Positions 47,651 through 60,069 of a stretch of 64,000 nucleotides of DNA are shown here, in pieces. Under the pieces are notes generated by a model. That model had not been told where the DNA came from, searched no databases, and worked only from the letters and a program-made list of their open reading frames with translations. The stretch's first letter is position 1. Each line of letters starts with the position of its first letter. The position numbers and the translations under genes were made by a program. Origin of the DNA: Nyssa sinensis (lineage: Eukaryota > Streptophyta > Magnoliopsida > Cornales > Nyssaceae); assembly GCA_008638375.1 (NCBI GenBank), contig CM018043.1, positions 54,820,947 to 54,884,946 on the forward strand, in the 5' to 3' direction.

Positions 47651-50600
47651 AAAAAAAAAATGTAATCCTGTCCAAGATGTCACAGCTCTACCTCGTGACT
47701 TGAGCCGTTCGGATCAAGAGCCCATTTATAGTATATTTATATTTTACTGAGACGATGACAATAAAACTCAAGAACCCATTTATATATATTTATTTTTATT
47801 GACATTGACGATGACAATAAAAATCATTATTATTTTAATTATTTTGGGAAAAATAATCTAGAATTATGCTTCTATAAATATACTTTTCTGTTTTCTGAAA
47901 AATAAAATTAACATAAAATAATTTTAAAATTTAGTCCAACAATTTTGAGACACAAGGTAGCATCTGTAACGGAATTGTTGAAGGGGCAGTCGCCACTAAC
48001 CCTAATAGGACTCGGTTGCAAGGTGACAGGGTCGGTCCTAAATAAAGAAAGACATAAATCGATAAAGTAACAGTATTAAAATAAAGTATTTATTTTTAAT
48101 ATTAATAAAAAATTTATTTAATAAAAATATTAAAAAAAATTTATTAAATATAAAAAATATATAAACATTTTTAATGTTTTGTTATCTATATATAAATATA
48201 TTGTAAATTTATATAATATTCTAAAGAGAAAGATGTATATATTGAATAAAATTCTAATAATAGAATTTTGCATAGTGGAATTATATAATGAAATAATTGA
48301 CTAATATTATAGTAATAAAATTTATAAAAATATAAATTAGATAAAATAAAATAAATATTCACGCCTTTTTTTTTTTTTTATCTAAATAGAAAGCAACCAA
48401 AAATAAGAATAATTTGAAATAAGGCTCTATTAATATAATTAAATTTCTTTCATATAGTTTTTATGCAGCCTTCTTTGTTGAGTTCGACTTCTATGCATCT
48501 TAAATTTTTAATTTGAATTATATTATAGTAGCATAAATTGAGCCACAATTTTGTAGGCCCCACCGTATCCTGGGTGTCTCAATGCTTGTATGTAATGAAC
48601 AAATTTTTTATTGTATATTAGCGAAAGTTGTTAATTTTTGACATGAGTCAGTATTATTAGGTTTGAGTTTTATGGATTAACATTAGCGAAAGTTTAATAT
48701 TATTAATAAATTGATCGCATTAAAATTTTAAATGCGTAACTTATTTAATATATTTAATTATAAAAATTTATAAGTTAGAATAATTTGTCCCACATAAAAA
48801 TTTATCAAAATTTGAAGACTTTTTTATTTATAAAAATTATGACATTTTTTTTTATTTTATATATAAAATTTAGAAATTATTTTATATTTCATACGTATGT
48901 AACACAATCCGAAGAAAACGTTACAACACGAATTGACAACCCGCTATTATCATTATTGTTCTTTTTTCTTGAGTATCCCAAACTAGAGTGAAGTTAGGGC
49001 TATTCTTCCCAGCTAGTTTTGGAAAATATTTTTCAAATTGAGATCTTTGGACCTGCCTAACTTTTATGTACTAAAATCAATCCACTCGGGGAATCTAAAT
49101 TCTAACAGCTGGATACAGATTGGGATTGGGATTGGGATTGGGATTGGCCTCTTCTGGAGTTTAGTCAATCAGGAGCAAACAAATCATAACTACCAAACCC
49201 AATAAGTACATTTATTTTAACCAAATTAATACAAAAGTTAAAAGTGAATGATGAAAAGATGATATCTGAGATTTCACATCCACCCACCACCATATATTAT
49301 TTCAATAAAAATGGCAAACGTTACTTCTGCAATTTATCTGATGAGATCTAAGATCATGGAAAGCAGATTTAAGCTGTTACTATCACCATGTTTATTATTA
49401 CATGTAGATCAAACCTACCAACCCTGAATATACCCAACTCTAATAAATGATAAGATCATATGATCTCAACACATGCAAAATTGAGAGAACAAGCTTGCAA
49501 AATCACTAATCAGGTATATCTTCCTTTTATACATATATGAGAATATTTTTGGTGCTTCCGAGATACCAACACATCTCTGTTATTTTCCGATGATGGAATG
49601 TCACGTATATTACGTTTCACTTATTTTTAATGAAAATTAACCTACATGTCAGTTCACTGTTGAATGGTTACATAACTATGTGGACACCCAAGAGCTTGGC
49701 GGCCATAGCTTAAAGACAATGCTCGAATTTGGCCACTCTTCATCCCTTTTATTGGGCCTTGTCCCTTGGACTCATCCACTCACTTTTTGGAATACTTATC
49801 CAATGAGACCGTCACATTATGTAATTGTATGATAGTCTCACAAATAATATCAAATTTTTTTTGAAAATATAAAAAACCTTCTTTCTTAAAAATATGAAAA
49901 ACTAACATTATGTGTGAGACTGTCACATAATGACATGGTATAACACTCATGAGATAATTTTTTTATTTTTTGGGTTATCCATGTTGAGGCCGAGAGGAAT
50001 GGCATGAGTTACTCAAGCACCATACCTTGACATATGAGTTATTAACATGTCTGTGTACAACTCCAACGAATAGTTGGGCTGAAGACGCTAAGGAATAAAT
50101 GTTTATAGAGGATCTTTTTGCATAGTCGAACTCAATTAGAAAGTTCCATTTTTGGATTATCAAAATAATAAATTTGTAAATAAAAAGGTTATCTATGTTC
50201 CATGGTAAGATAATAGGAAAATTTTCTATAATTATTGGAATCAATTTTTGACATGTAAGTATATATATTTTAAATTAAAATATTAATATGACATCATTTA
50301 TGTCACGTAGTATAAATTGATTTAAATGATTATAGAATTTCTACATGCTATCGTATCACTGGCCTTTTTTTCACATATTTAATAATCGTTTTTGTCCTAC
50401 CTTTCTCACAAAAATAGAGTCCATCACTCATAGGCGTATCATGGATTCCACACTTCGTGAGAAATGAAAAATAATTTCATAAGTTCATCACATGATGTGC
50501 TAATTTTTTTTTTTTTAATTTCAATAATTTATAAGATACATTTGAAATTTATTATATTGTTAAAATCGTAGAAGTCGTCGTGTAATGGAATCATATAATA

Positions 50601-50831
50601 ACTTATAATAACAAAGAAGTGAGACAAAAATAAGTCATAAAAATTGAGACATTTATTAAATAATTTTATACTTCTATATGACATAATACTGACAATATTT
50701 TAAATCATATAATTAATGTCTAGATGTTATATTAATAAATATTTGAAAAGTATTACATTATTTGATATTTATCATTTCTCAAAGAAAATATCTCCTACTT
50801 CGTAATAAGGCATGTAGGAACCACGAGAACA
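47651..50831. other. Intergenic AT-rich region
   Basis: No gene is supported. It includes a hexamer run (ATTGGG, about 49118-49146) and a small inverted-repeat element listed separately. The sequence near 47960-48040 is less AT-rich but has no recognised feature. Confidence 0.45.
49811..49936. mobile_element. Small MITE-like inverted repeat
   Basis: The ends 'gtcacattatgt...atagtctcaca' and the reverse complement 'gtcattatgtgacagtctcacacat' are imperfect inverted repeats around a T/A-rich centre. The borders are approximate. Confidence 0.45.
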
Positions 50832-53800
50832 GTGCACCCATTGAAGCCTTTACTTTCTTTATCTGAATGCATGTATACATTCTCGTCTCTGTATAAGAGA
50901 GTTCAATTTATGCAGTTGAAGGAGAGGGAGAGAGTTTTTGCATTCCTAATGGTTTTGATGGAGGAGGAGAAAGCAGAAAACCACAGTGGAATCAATACGT
51001 ATGCATGTGCTTGTGCTTTTGTTGATTCTATGATATCCATCATATTTGGTTACGGTGCGTCTCTCTCTCCATTTAGTCATTTTTTAAAAGACCAAGGTAA
51101 TAAGAGTGGCAGTTCGAAGGGGGTAGGTGATGTGGGTGGTAAGTCGTCTTTTGTTGGCTGGCTAAGATTTTTTTATAAAGATATTGAACCTTGTGGTACG
51201 AAGTGGAAATAGAAAGATCGGGGTGAAAGAGGCGAGGTAGATGGTCCCGGGATTAAGAGCCCTCATCGCCTTGTAGCATTTATCGCATGTTGGTTTGCTC
51301 GATATGTCTTGCCTATGCCCCCCGAGGATGGTATAAATTTATGAGTTTTTCCTTTGGCCGTTAAATTGTCACAGGGTTACAACTTTGCTTTAGGACTTTT
51401 ATTTTTAGGTTCCTTATATCGGAGGTTAGATATGTACCATGATGATACTTTTCAGTCAGTTGGCCATTATGATATAACCAATTATGCATGCACGATGTTT
51501 CTTCAATTGTTTCTTTTTGAGAGACTTCCCTCGTATGGACCGAAGCCAGAGGTTCTTCTTTTTTATCGTCCTAAGTTTGTCAAAGAAACTAAAAGAGTAA
51601 GGAAGGTGAAAAATGAATTTTCGAGAGTTGTTCGATGGAAGGGAAAAGGGTCTCTAAAGAAATTGATGATGTTCGTAGATGAATAGAGTGAGTTTTTATT
51701 TAGGCCTTATGTGAAACCCATGAGTGAAAAAATTGGCTTGGGATTATATGATGACCCTTTAGTGGATGAGGATTTTTTTGATGATAGTAATCCTTCACTT
51801 CGCTCTCTTGTGTGGGTCTTGATTTCCTTTCCTTGTTGTTTACTTTTTTCTACAGAGGCGTTGAACGATGGCGTGACTTATAACCCCCAAAGAGCGGGCT
51901 GACAATTTGGCCTAGACCAAGGCCCTCCAATTGAAGATGCTTCTAGGGTAACGTTCAATGACTGCTTTTCTTATTTTAAAGTAGAATCTTTTACAGCCAT
52001 TTGCCGCTCAAGGGGTTCTTTTGTTATTCCTTCTCGGACCCTTAAAGGTTGATACACAAAAGAGGGCCTTTACTTTTGGAAGGATAACTTAGAGTTATTC
52101 TGGTTATTTCCTCATAGTGATCATCAGATGGTAACTCCCTCAAAGATTCATAGAAATGATAATTCTCTGCGCCTTCATAGTCCTAAAAAAGGAAAAGATC
52201 GCAATAGAAGTGGATGTGGCCAAAATGTGTTTTTATGTGAGAAGAAATTATGACAGGGGGTCATAATACCAAGATTGAGGTAGTGATAACCATCCCTCAC
52301 CTCCTCTCTCTTTCTTCTCTTTTTTTTTTTTTATAATTATTTTGTCACTATTCTCATTATTTTTATTGTAGGATGAAATTTTTGAGACATCGATCTCCTC
52401 TCCTTCTGACAACATTGATAAGGTCGATGAGGCCTTACGGGTCATGACAAAAGAAAATAAAGTTTCTTTGTTAGTAGAATTTTCAACCCCGACTGTTCGT
52501 CATGGTAAGGTCAAGGAGCTAAAAAGAATAGAGAAAAGTATTAAGCCTGTTTATGACGAAAACTCATTCCACAACTTATTGGGGAGATCATTTGACTATG
52601 ATTTTAAGGATAATGCCGCAAACAGTAAGAAATAAAAAAATTTGCATATTGCTTTATGTTTTTTTTGTTATGTTTTTTTATTAAATTATTGTATTTATAT
52701 ATACACTCTTAAATAGATGAACAAGAAATTTTTATTCCCTAGAAAAATGGGAATGAGGGTGACAGTTGCAGTTCTTTCAAGAAAACTGGTTCCTCAGCTT
52801 CAAATACTATAAGTGATCTTTTGAAAAGAGAACAAAGGAACAAGAAGAGAAATGATCCTTCAATTAGCAGTTCTGAGGATAATGCTATCTCTACACCGGT
52901 ATCCTCTCAAAGGGGCTCGTCTTCTCAAAAAGTTGATTCTTCAAAACATAGCTTCGATTTGAATTAAAATTTTCTTATTTCACCTTACTTTTTTTTTTTA
53001 ATGAGTAAAAATAAAATAAAATATTGTGAAATATTTCGCTTCTTCCTTCTCCCCATTTCTTTTAGGAGAGGGTGAAAGATCTTCAATCAAGAAAAGGAAA
53101 AATGAATTATTATATGAAAGCCATAAGAAAAGAAAACTTTCCTCTCATGTTTTGACTTCCAATCTAGGTATGATTTTCTTTTATATATATTTTTTTATTT
53201 TTTTATTGTGCTTCTAATTCTAATTTCGATTTATAGTTCAAGGAGGTGAACCATTAGATTTTATTATCGAAATCGTCAAAGATGACAGGAATGTGAAACA
53301 ACCTGTATTTGGTGAAGGTGAAGAGAAAACTGAGTTTTTAAGCAACTCTCTTAGTACTGGAGTTGGTGTTGAAGAAGTCAATGTTGACGTGCAGAAGCCC
53401 GTTCAATTGTGTCCAGTTGAATGCATGTTTTTGAAAAAAAAAATCCTTCTATTGATGCCAACAACATTGGGGTTGATGTTGAAGGAGTTGGGGTTAATGT
53501 TGTTGATATTGAAAAAGTTGGGGTTGATGTTGTTGAGGTTGAAAAAGTTAGGGGTGATGATGTTGGTGTTGAAATGGTTGGGGTTGATGTTAAAAAAGAT
53601 GGGGGTGATGATGTTGGTGTTAAAAAGGTTCAGGTTGATGTTGAAAAACCAGATCAAGTTGAAGAACTATGTTTAAGAAAAACAAGAGTTTACAATCGAC
53701 GACCTCTTACTGTTTTCGAGAGTATGTTAGGCTCCGAAGTTAGAGTTGGGAGTGAAGGCTTGAAGGCCCCAGAGATTATCCCTAATGTAAAAGATATCAA

Positions 53801-54479
53801 TACTTTGCAAAATACTGATGGGTCCGTAAAAACTAGAGGAATTGCTCAAAATGATGGAACCCTGAAACCTTCAGAAGCTATTCCAAGTACCGGTGCCGCG
53901 GGTTTGGCAGGTGCAGCCGTAAGGATAGAAACACTACCTAGCCGTGGTGGTATGTCCATCCTAAGTGTCCCTATTGGTTCTCACCGTCCCATTTCATAGA
54001 AGTACAACAAGGTTTTATGGTTTGGGGATATGGTGGGCGAAAAATATTTGCCTTTTTTTAATCTGGTCAGAGATTGTTATCCTCAAACATTTAAAAATTT
54101 CAAATGTAAACTTTCCGAACTTCGTTCTGTGATGTTGGACATACTGGGTGGGACAATTAAACAATTGGATGAGTGAGCTATATTATCCTTTCAAATTAAT
54201 GAGATTCATGAACTTTTGTGTGCTATAGCTGATTTCAAGCTTAACGGTCTCCAAGCGGAGTGGTTGGAGAGTAACTTGACTTCCTTGTTGCCTTGTGGTT
54301 TCTATTCAACTTTCTTGTAGTGGGAAATGAAAATTCGACGGGAGATTATCCATACTCGTGCTAAGTTTTCAGCCCTAGAAGCTGAAGAACAAAGACTTTT
54401 GGATTTGTACCGAGAAAAAGAAAAAGAGTTTCCTTCAGGGCTTTCTATAACTTCGAAAGCTACTAAGGGCTTGTTCTAG
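50832..54479 (+). pseudogene. Plant mobile domain (PMD/aminotransferase-like) pseudogene, multi-exon
   Basis: PMD proteins are plant proteins that occur both as host genes (MAIN-like) and in transposons. One frame runs from 50832 to about 52260 with segments FVGWLRFFYK, ARYVLPMPPEDGINL, VFPLAVKLSQGYNFALG, LFLGSLYRRL and QFGLDQGPP. It is cut by stops at 51210, about 51341, 51684, 51900, 52050 and 52249. Later pieces (about 52372-52635, 52743-52966, 53065-53167, 53236-53998) follow AG acceptors and look like exons. A frameshift at an A-run occurs near 53437. The end (54001-54479) has a Glu/Lys/Arg-rich coiled coil. It cannot encode an intact protein. Its order and length fit the family. Confidence 0.75.
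53455..53650 (+). repeat. Coding minisatellite (Val/Asp/Gly-rich) in the PMD pseudogene
   Basis: Degenerate units of about 24-30 bp built from 'gttggggttgatgtt' encode VGVDV-type repeats with intervening Glu-Lys pairs. The register is readable in two frames, the correct one following the A-run frameshift. Confidence 0.75.
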
Positions 54480-55079
54480 ATCCCCTTATATATATATATA
54501 TATATTGGACATTACTAGTTTATTATGGATTAAACTTTCGTTAATGTTTATGATATGCTTTTGATGAATTGTAAGTCTCTTTTTCTTTCATGCTCTTTTT
54601 TTTTAATGCTAATATATTTTTATTTTTTTTATGATGTGTTTAAACCACACCCGTCATTTTAGGCAAAATCATTTGTTTGGACTACTACCAATGTCTGGTC
54701 AAGGATCTTATTAATCCTTGGTTAGGCATATCCATAAAAAGAAAAGCTACCTAGCTTTCTTTGGTTAATTATTTAGTGGAGATAACTTTTCATTGAGATC
54801 TGACTAAGTAGAGAAACTGGGTTCATACTACATAGTTGCGGATTTATTTTGTCCCTGTTTCTTAGGGAATTAGTCCATGTTGATCTCAAGTTATTCTCCT
54901 GTCTAGGCCAAAAATAGTGTACGTCGTACAATACTCATTTTTTCTCAAGGTTGACATCATTATATAATGACACTTACTAACTCTATTAGTGAGTTGTGTC
55001 ATAATCTAAATGGATTCCAAAACTTTCTCATTCAGTCAAAATTATAGTCCCAAAATATGAAAATAGATGAATTTTATTG
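54480..55079. other. Spacer between the convergent PMD and integrase remnants
   Basis: AT-rich, with a short TA run at about 54489-54505. No gene is seen. In the intact Tat-type element the equivalent position holds the hairpin array; none is visible here. Confidence 0.45.
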
Positions 55080-56010
55080 AAGAAGAGTATTGGGATTATA
55101 ATTGGTGCTTCTAAGCACAATACAATTTAATCCACTTAGCATTAATAGGACCGATCCTCCTTCCATTTTCGACATCTTTGAGCCGGCAATAGCTACTTTC
55201 ACAGGCATTCAACACCATGAATGGTCCCTCTCATTTGGGTGCGAACTTGAACGCCTTTGTTCCTCTCATTGCATGATCAGCCACCTTAAGGACGAGGTCT
55301 CCCTCTTGAAATGTCCTTAGCTTAACCTTTGTGCCGTAGGCTTTTACGATTTGATCATGGTAAGCTTTTAAGGAAACCTTAGCTTTATCTCTTTTCTCAT
55401 CCAATGCCTCTAAAGAGTAAATTCGGCTATCCGTTGATAACTCACTTTAAAAAGCTATCCTTGTTGAAGGGATCTGAATTTTTGGTGGTAAGATAGCTTC
55501 CTCCCCATAAAATAGGAAAAATGGAGTTGCTTGTGTAGGTCGTCGTCTTGACGTTCTGTACGCCCATAATGCGAGGGGAAGCTGTTCCACCTATGATTTT
55601 GGAAAGTCATGGAGTGTATGACTAAAGATTTTTAACAGTGTCTTATTAGTGGCTTCAGGTTGCCCATTACCTTGTGGGTAATAAGGAGTAGATTTGCGGA
55701 GTTCAACTCCATATGGAGCGAGCAATTATCGCACTTGTTTGTTGATAAACGAAGTGCCATTATCTGAGAGTAAGACTTTGGGGATCCTGAATTTGCATAT
55801 TATATTTTCTTTTATGAAACTTGCCACCGTTGGCCCCACTGCCCGTTTTAATGCCACAGCTTCTACCCATTTTGTAAACATCTTTGTTGCAACCAGGATC
55901 CAGATATATCCTTTTGATGCAGGATTAACAGGCCCCATTAAATCTAATCCCCAAGTGTGGAATGGCCAAAGGGTATTTACAAGGTGAAGGTTGACTGATA
56001 GGGAAAACAT
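55080..56010 (-). pseudogene. Gypsy integrase remnant
   Basis: Minus strand. Integrase core segments WGLDLMGP, ILVATKMFTKWVEA, LSDNGTSF, YYPQGNGQPEATN and LPLALWAYRTS are in order, followed by a GDLVLK and EGPF tail. Stops interrupt at several points (KS*VE, AF*SE, APK*EG, the last a probable TGG to TGA). The N-terminal zinc finger is absent; the frame joins gag-derived sequence near 56000-56030. Confidence 0.85.
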
Positions 56011-56876
56011 GAGAATTTTGGTAGTGGTGCAGATTGAGGACGCTTAGTTGTCATTTGAGCTGCCGCCACTTCCTCCTCCTCTGCTACTACCACTGATTGT
56101 TCGCATCTATAAGATCTTGGTATTATTGCGATCATGGAAGTCCACCTTGTTTCACCCATAGCTTCAGATATCTTTGATACTTTGTCCATCAATTTGGAGA
56201 AACTCTCAATCTCAGCAGTTACAAGATAGACTCGATATTCCTTAGTTATGCCATCAATAAATAGCTTGACCAACTCTTCTTCAGTGATAGGCTCATAAAA
56301 ATCCAAGGAATGATCTCGAAAACGTTTCACGTAACTGATGAGTATCTCTTATGGTTTCTGTGTGACTTTAGCCAAAGAGATCTTTGTGATTTTTTCCTCG
56401 ACATGAAAAAATTTGGCATGAAGCTTTTGTACCAAGTTTTCCCAATTATGAATTAATCCTTTAAGGAGCTTCCGATACCACATGTAGGCCCTATTAGTCA
56501 AGGATTTTGAAAACTCCCGGAGGTGAATGTTCTATTCTGATGCATAAGTGTTTAAGATTTCGATGAAGCGATGCACATGCTCGTAAGAACTTCCCCTCTT
56601 TCCATCAAAACGCACGAAACGTGGGGCAGTATACCCTTCAGGGTAAGGCAGTAAATCAATCTCTTTGGGATAAGGAGTGGTAAATGTCATGTCAGAGAAC
56701 TTCTATTTCTCTTGTTGAAGTATTGCTTGGACATGTTTATGGACATCGTCCATAGTGAGGATTGTGGGATTGTTTGGAGGCATGATGGGTGCATTTTGGT
56801 TCACGGGGTTCTGGTTTGAGGCTACTCTAGCAGTAGAAGGTCCTTCTTCTGATGGATAAGGATTGGTGGTGTTCAT
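55977..56876 (-). pseudogene. Gypsy gag remnant
   Basis: It starts at 56876 (MNTTNPYPSEEG). One frame shows YTAPRFVRFDGKRGS, SLTNRAYMWYRKL, HAKFFHVEEKI, and a RFRDHSLDFYE and ELVKLFIDG region typical of gypsy gag, with stops at three points (EK*KF, SE*NI, KP*EI). It runs straight into integrase sequence, so the intervening pol part has been deleted. Confidence 0.8.
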
Positions 56877-58395
56877 GGTTCGTTAGGTTGAATTGGGCGG
56901 TTCAGAACTAGGAGAGGGTTGTGGTATGGAATTTTGTGGTTGGTGAATGAGGGCATCAAGGATAAGTTGTTTGGTACGTTGTAATTGAACCTAGGTATTT
57001 TGCATTTGGGAGCGAAAGTCGAACTAGATAGGATTCGCATGGGAGTGGTAATTACGCTTAGAATGACATATGGGAATATCAAGGTAATATGGCTTGGTCA
57101 GAGGGTAAAGCAATCTGGATTAGAGAATGAATGGGGAAGCACCATAGTCAGTCCTTTTATCCCTCCTTTATCATCATGTACGTCTATTTGTGGAATAACT
57201 ATTTATAGTGAAAAATCATAACGATTTCTCCGTCTATTACGCTCGACATTTCATGTGTACTTTAATAGAAAATGATAGAAGATGATGGAAGCTTGTAGAA
57301 CTTAGTGGAAGATTCTCATAAATTCCAGAGAAGCTAGAGTGTATATAATTCGGTCCACTCTTGGCAATTCTTTCACCCTCATCCACCAATTCACATGACC
57401 TCGATTGTCCCATAAGAACAGGCTTGGAGGCTTCCATCTATTGTCTCCAAGGTTTTTACAACATATGTATGCAAGTTTAGATTTATTTCGGTACTATCTT
57501 TATTTCAACTTCATCTTTATGACCTCTCGGCCTAATCTTATTTGAGCCGTTTATTTGACTTTTTCAGCCTTATTTCTTATATCTACAAAAGGTAATTAAA
57601 AATATATATGATAACGTGTGATCTAACGAAGAGAATGATTTTAATAGAAAAAATAACAAGATAGAATTCATGTAACCAATCTTAAATAATTAGATAAAGG
57701 TTTTGTTTTGTTGACTTAAATTGAGTTGATTTATAAGATAATTAACTGTAATTATCTTTTTGTGCTGAATGAAAAGAACAATATCTCCTCTTGGGCCTAA
57801 GAATAACTGGGAGGCGCAGAGTTTTTTTAATGCAGTTTGCTCATCCAAAAATAAATAGAAGGTGCAGATATTTATCATCCAAAAATAAATAGAAGATGCA
57901 TATATTTATTCAATGCATTTTGCTCGTAAGCATGGTATTTATATGTGTCAATATAATCAAATGGTATTTATATGTGTCAATATAATCACATGAGATGAAA
58001 TTTAATAAGCTGAATTTCGTGTAAATATATGACTATTGTATCACTAGAAATAATGTTACGTTGATTATGCATGTTTACCTTGAAAAAATGAGTGTTCGAA
58101 TAATATAATTAATATTAAAATTATTAATCGAAAATCAATTATTATGTTTTATTGAAACAAAGATATGAACAGACGTACGTATCCATAAAACATCACTCTA
58201 TCAACAGCAACATATTAGCATGAATCGTTGTACAGGGTTTTTGAGGGAGGAATTGTTTTTCAATATTTTATTTGTGCAGTTTTCCAAAAGTGAAAACCTA
58301 ACCCGTAAGCCTAATAAAAGTCGACAGGAGTCTTCTTCCGAGCAATAAAGAGAAGCCAATAGCATCAGAGACCTCTCTCTTAGTCTCCATCAATT
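56877..58395. other. Region between the gypsy remnant and the F-box gene
   Basis: 57083-57440 may be leader or LTR sequence of the decayed element, but I found no matching copy to the left. From 57.5 kb the sequence is AT-rich. A 30-bp direct duplication ('catccaaaaataaataga-g-tgca-atatttat') lies at about 57842-57910, and another ('aatggtatttatatgtgtcaatataatca') at about 57930-57990. No gene is seen. Confidence 0.4.
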
Positions 58396-58423
58396 ATGTT
58401 TGATCCAGATCAAATTCACCAAG
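58396..58423 (+). other. Possible 5'-UTR exon and upstream ORF of the F-box gene
   Basis: An ATG at 58396 opens a frame that reaches a GT donor at 58424. Joined to the acceptor at 60034 (TTGCAG), it would read 14 codons and stop at 60049-60051, just before the F-box start. This would be a 1.6-kb leader intron with a split upstream ORF. It rests only on splice-site appearance. Confidence 0.35.
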
Positions 58424-58998
58424 GTATATATCTAATCTACTCCATTCTTCCACTCATTTTTCACGGTTAATTCAATTAAATTGATTCATTGCTAATCACT
58501 GTACAGTCCATCAGTGTGCGTCTTTTACATGGAAGGGTAGGGCTTTTAATCTTTTAGCTGTTGTTCAGCGGCAAATTGTTTAAACTAATTTGCACAGCCC
58601 GATCATGTAAGTTCGATTTGTACGTGTTTTGAGTATTTATATCTGTATATATGCGCTATTTTGAGTATTATTAGGGTTCTGATTTATATGTATAATCAAA
58701 CTGTTTTTTTTTTTTCTTTTTTAAGAAATGAAGCAGAGATTATGTCACAAATACACAGGGAAGATTGCGGCGTTGGTTGTTATTGGTCGCGATGAGATTT
58801 TGAGGGGATTGTGTAGTTACTTTTGAGAGAGCTAAAAGATTGCATTTTAGTAAAATTATTTAGTGGAGTTTTGGGAAAAAGTCAATTTAATAGTGAATGA
58901 TCATAAGAAAAAGAAAATGAGCTAATGCAAATCCTAAGAAAGAAAAAGAGAAGATTGACACTCAAATATAATCAGAAGACATTACAACATTTAAATAT

Positions 58999-59000
<2 letters not shown>

Positions 59001-59030
<30 letters not shown>
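59001..59030. repeat. CT dinucleotide run
   Basis: About 15 repeats of CT, lying in the proposed leader intron of the F-box gene. CT runs in plant leaders can affect transcription, but no role is shown here. 58424-60034 otherwise holds no recognised gene. Confidence 0.8.
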
Positions 59031-59035
<5 letters not shown>

Positions 59036-60069
59036 ATGTCATATAAGAACAAATATGCCATCTTGATTAATAGATGTAAATTTTCATATTAATATTTGCA
59101 TAACTTGGATGATGAACTAATAAATGTGACATACATGGTTACAGTATTGCTACTACTGCTGCTGTTGCTACTCTTTTATATTTTCTTCTATATGACTATG
59201 TCCTTAACTATACCAAAAAGTGTCTGCCGTGTGCTTGTCCTGTATTTTTTGTGGTAATAATTGTTTATGGTTTTGTCCTTCTTGGAAAGAAATAAGATTT
59301 TTTTTTTTTTATGGAAGTGAAAGTTACATTATTAGAAATTCTTTGCTCAAAAGAGATCTTTATTTATGTGAAGGATTTTTTAAACAGGCATTTTATAGAC
59401 CCAATCCGGTATTTCAACTTGCAGATTTTCTTTTTCTTTTTTTTTTTTTGGTTAAATTTTAGTTGTTGTGATTGAATGGTAATAAAGTGCCCAACAGGAA
59501 AATGGCATCATTATGCAGATTCATTAAGAATCCCCTTGTACCATCTTTTATTCATTTACTAGGTCAAAAATATGCAAAAGCATTCTGCCATCTGTTAATT
59601 AAACATGTTACTTTAGTAGTATTGTAATTTTAAAGTTATTTTTAGCACTGAATTTTGGTGTCTTATATTTTTTCCATCGATATGAATTGGGAATAAGAGT
59701 TTGTACTGAGTATTGCATGGTCCATAGAAACATAGGCAATATTCTGTTTAGAATTATCTTTTGGAAGTATATCAAAGATAAATTATCTAGCTCAACTGGT
59801 ATGACATTATAGTGAAAGCATGAAACACCGCAAAAAAAATGTATGATCTAAACTAAAATTAAACCTGTGGCCCAGACCTGAACTATGTCCTGTTTGCATA
59901 GAAAGTTGAACATTTTATGCCCATGGTAATCACTGGGACGGATCAGGTTTACTTACACTCTTCTTGCTATTGTCATTGTTATTTTTCCATTTTTAAACAT
60001 CTTGTGACTGAAAGTATTTGAAGTGCTATTGCAGTTCAAGCAGAGGATTAGATTTTTTATTGGAAGTCA

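Larger units (their letters stand above)
50832..56876. mobile_element. Decayed gypsy-like element with antisense plant-mobile-domain ORF
   Basis: A plus-strand plant-mobile-domain (PMD) pseudogene (50832-54479) converges on minus-strand integrase (about 55080-56010) and gag (55977-56876) remnants. This is the same layout as the 23569-35449 element. Protease, RT and RNase H are missing between gag and integrase. I found no LTR pair flanking it, so the outer limits given here are those of the coding remnants only, and the grouping into one element is inference. Confidence 0.6.

Noticed and set aside
49118..49146. ATTGGG hexamer run resembling an interstitial telomere repeat
   Set aside because: The plant telomere unit is TTTAGGG. 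This is a different hexamer with only about five copies, so it is a simple microsatellite.
50832..56876. Flanking LTRs for the second gypsy-like element
   Set aside because: I compared the sequence left of 50.8 kb with 57.0-58.0 kb and saw no repeated segment, so no LTRs are claimed.
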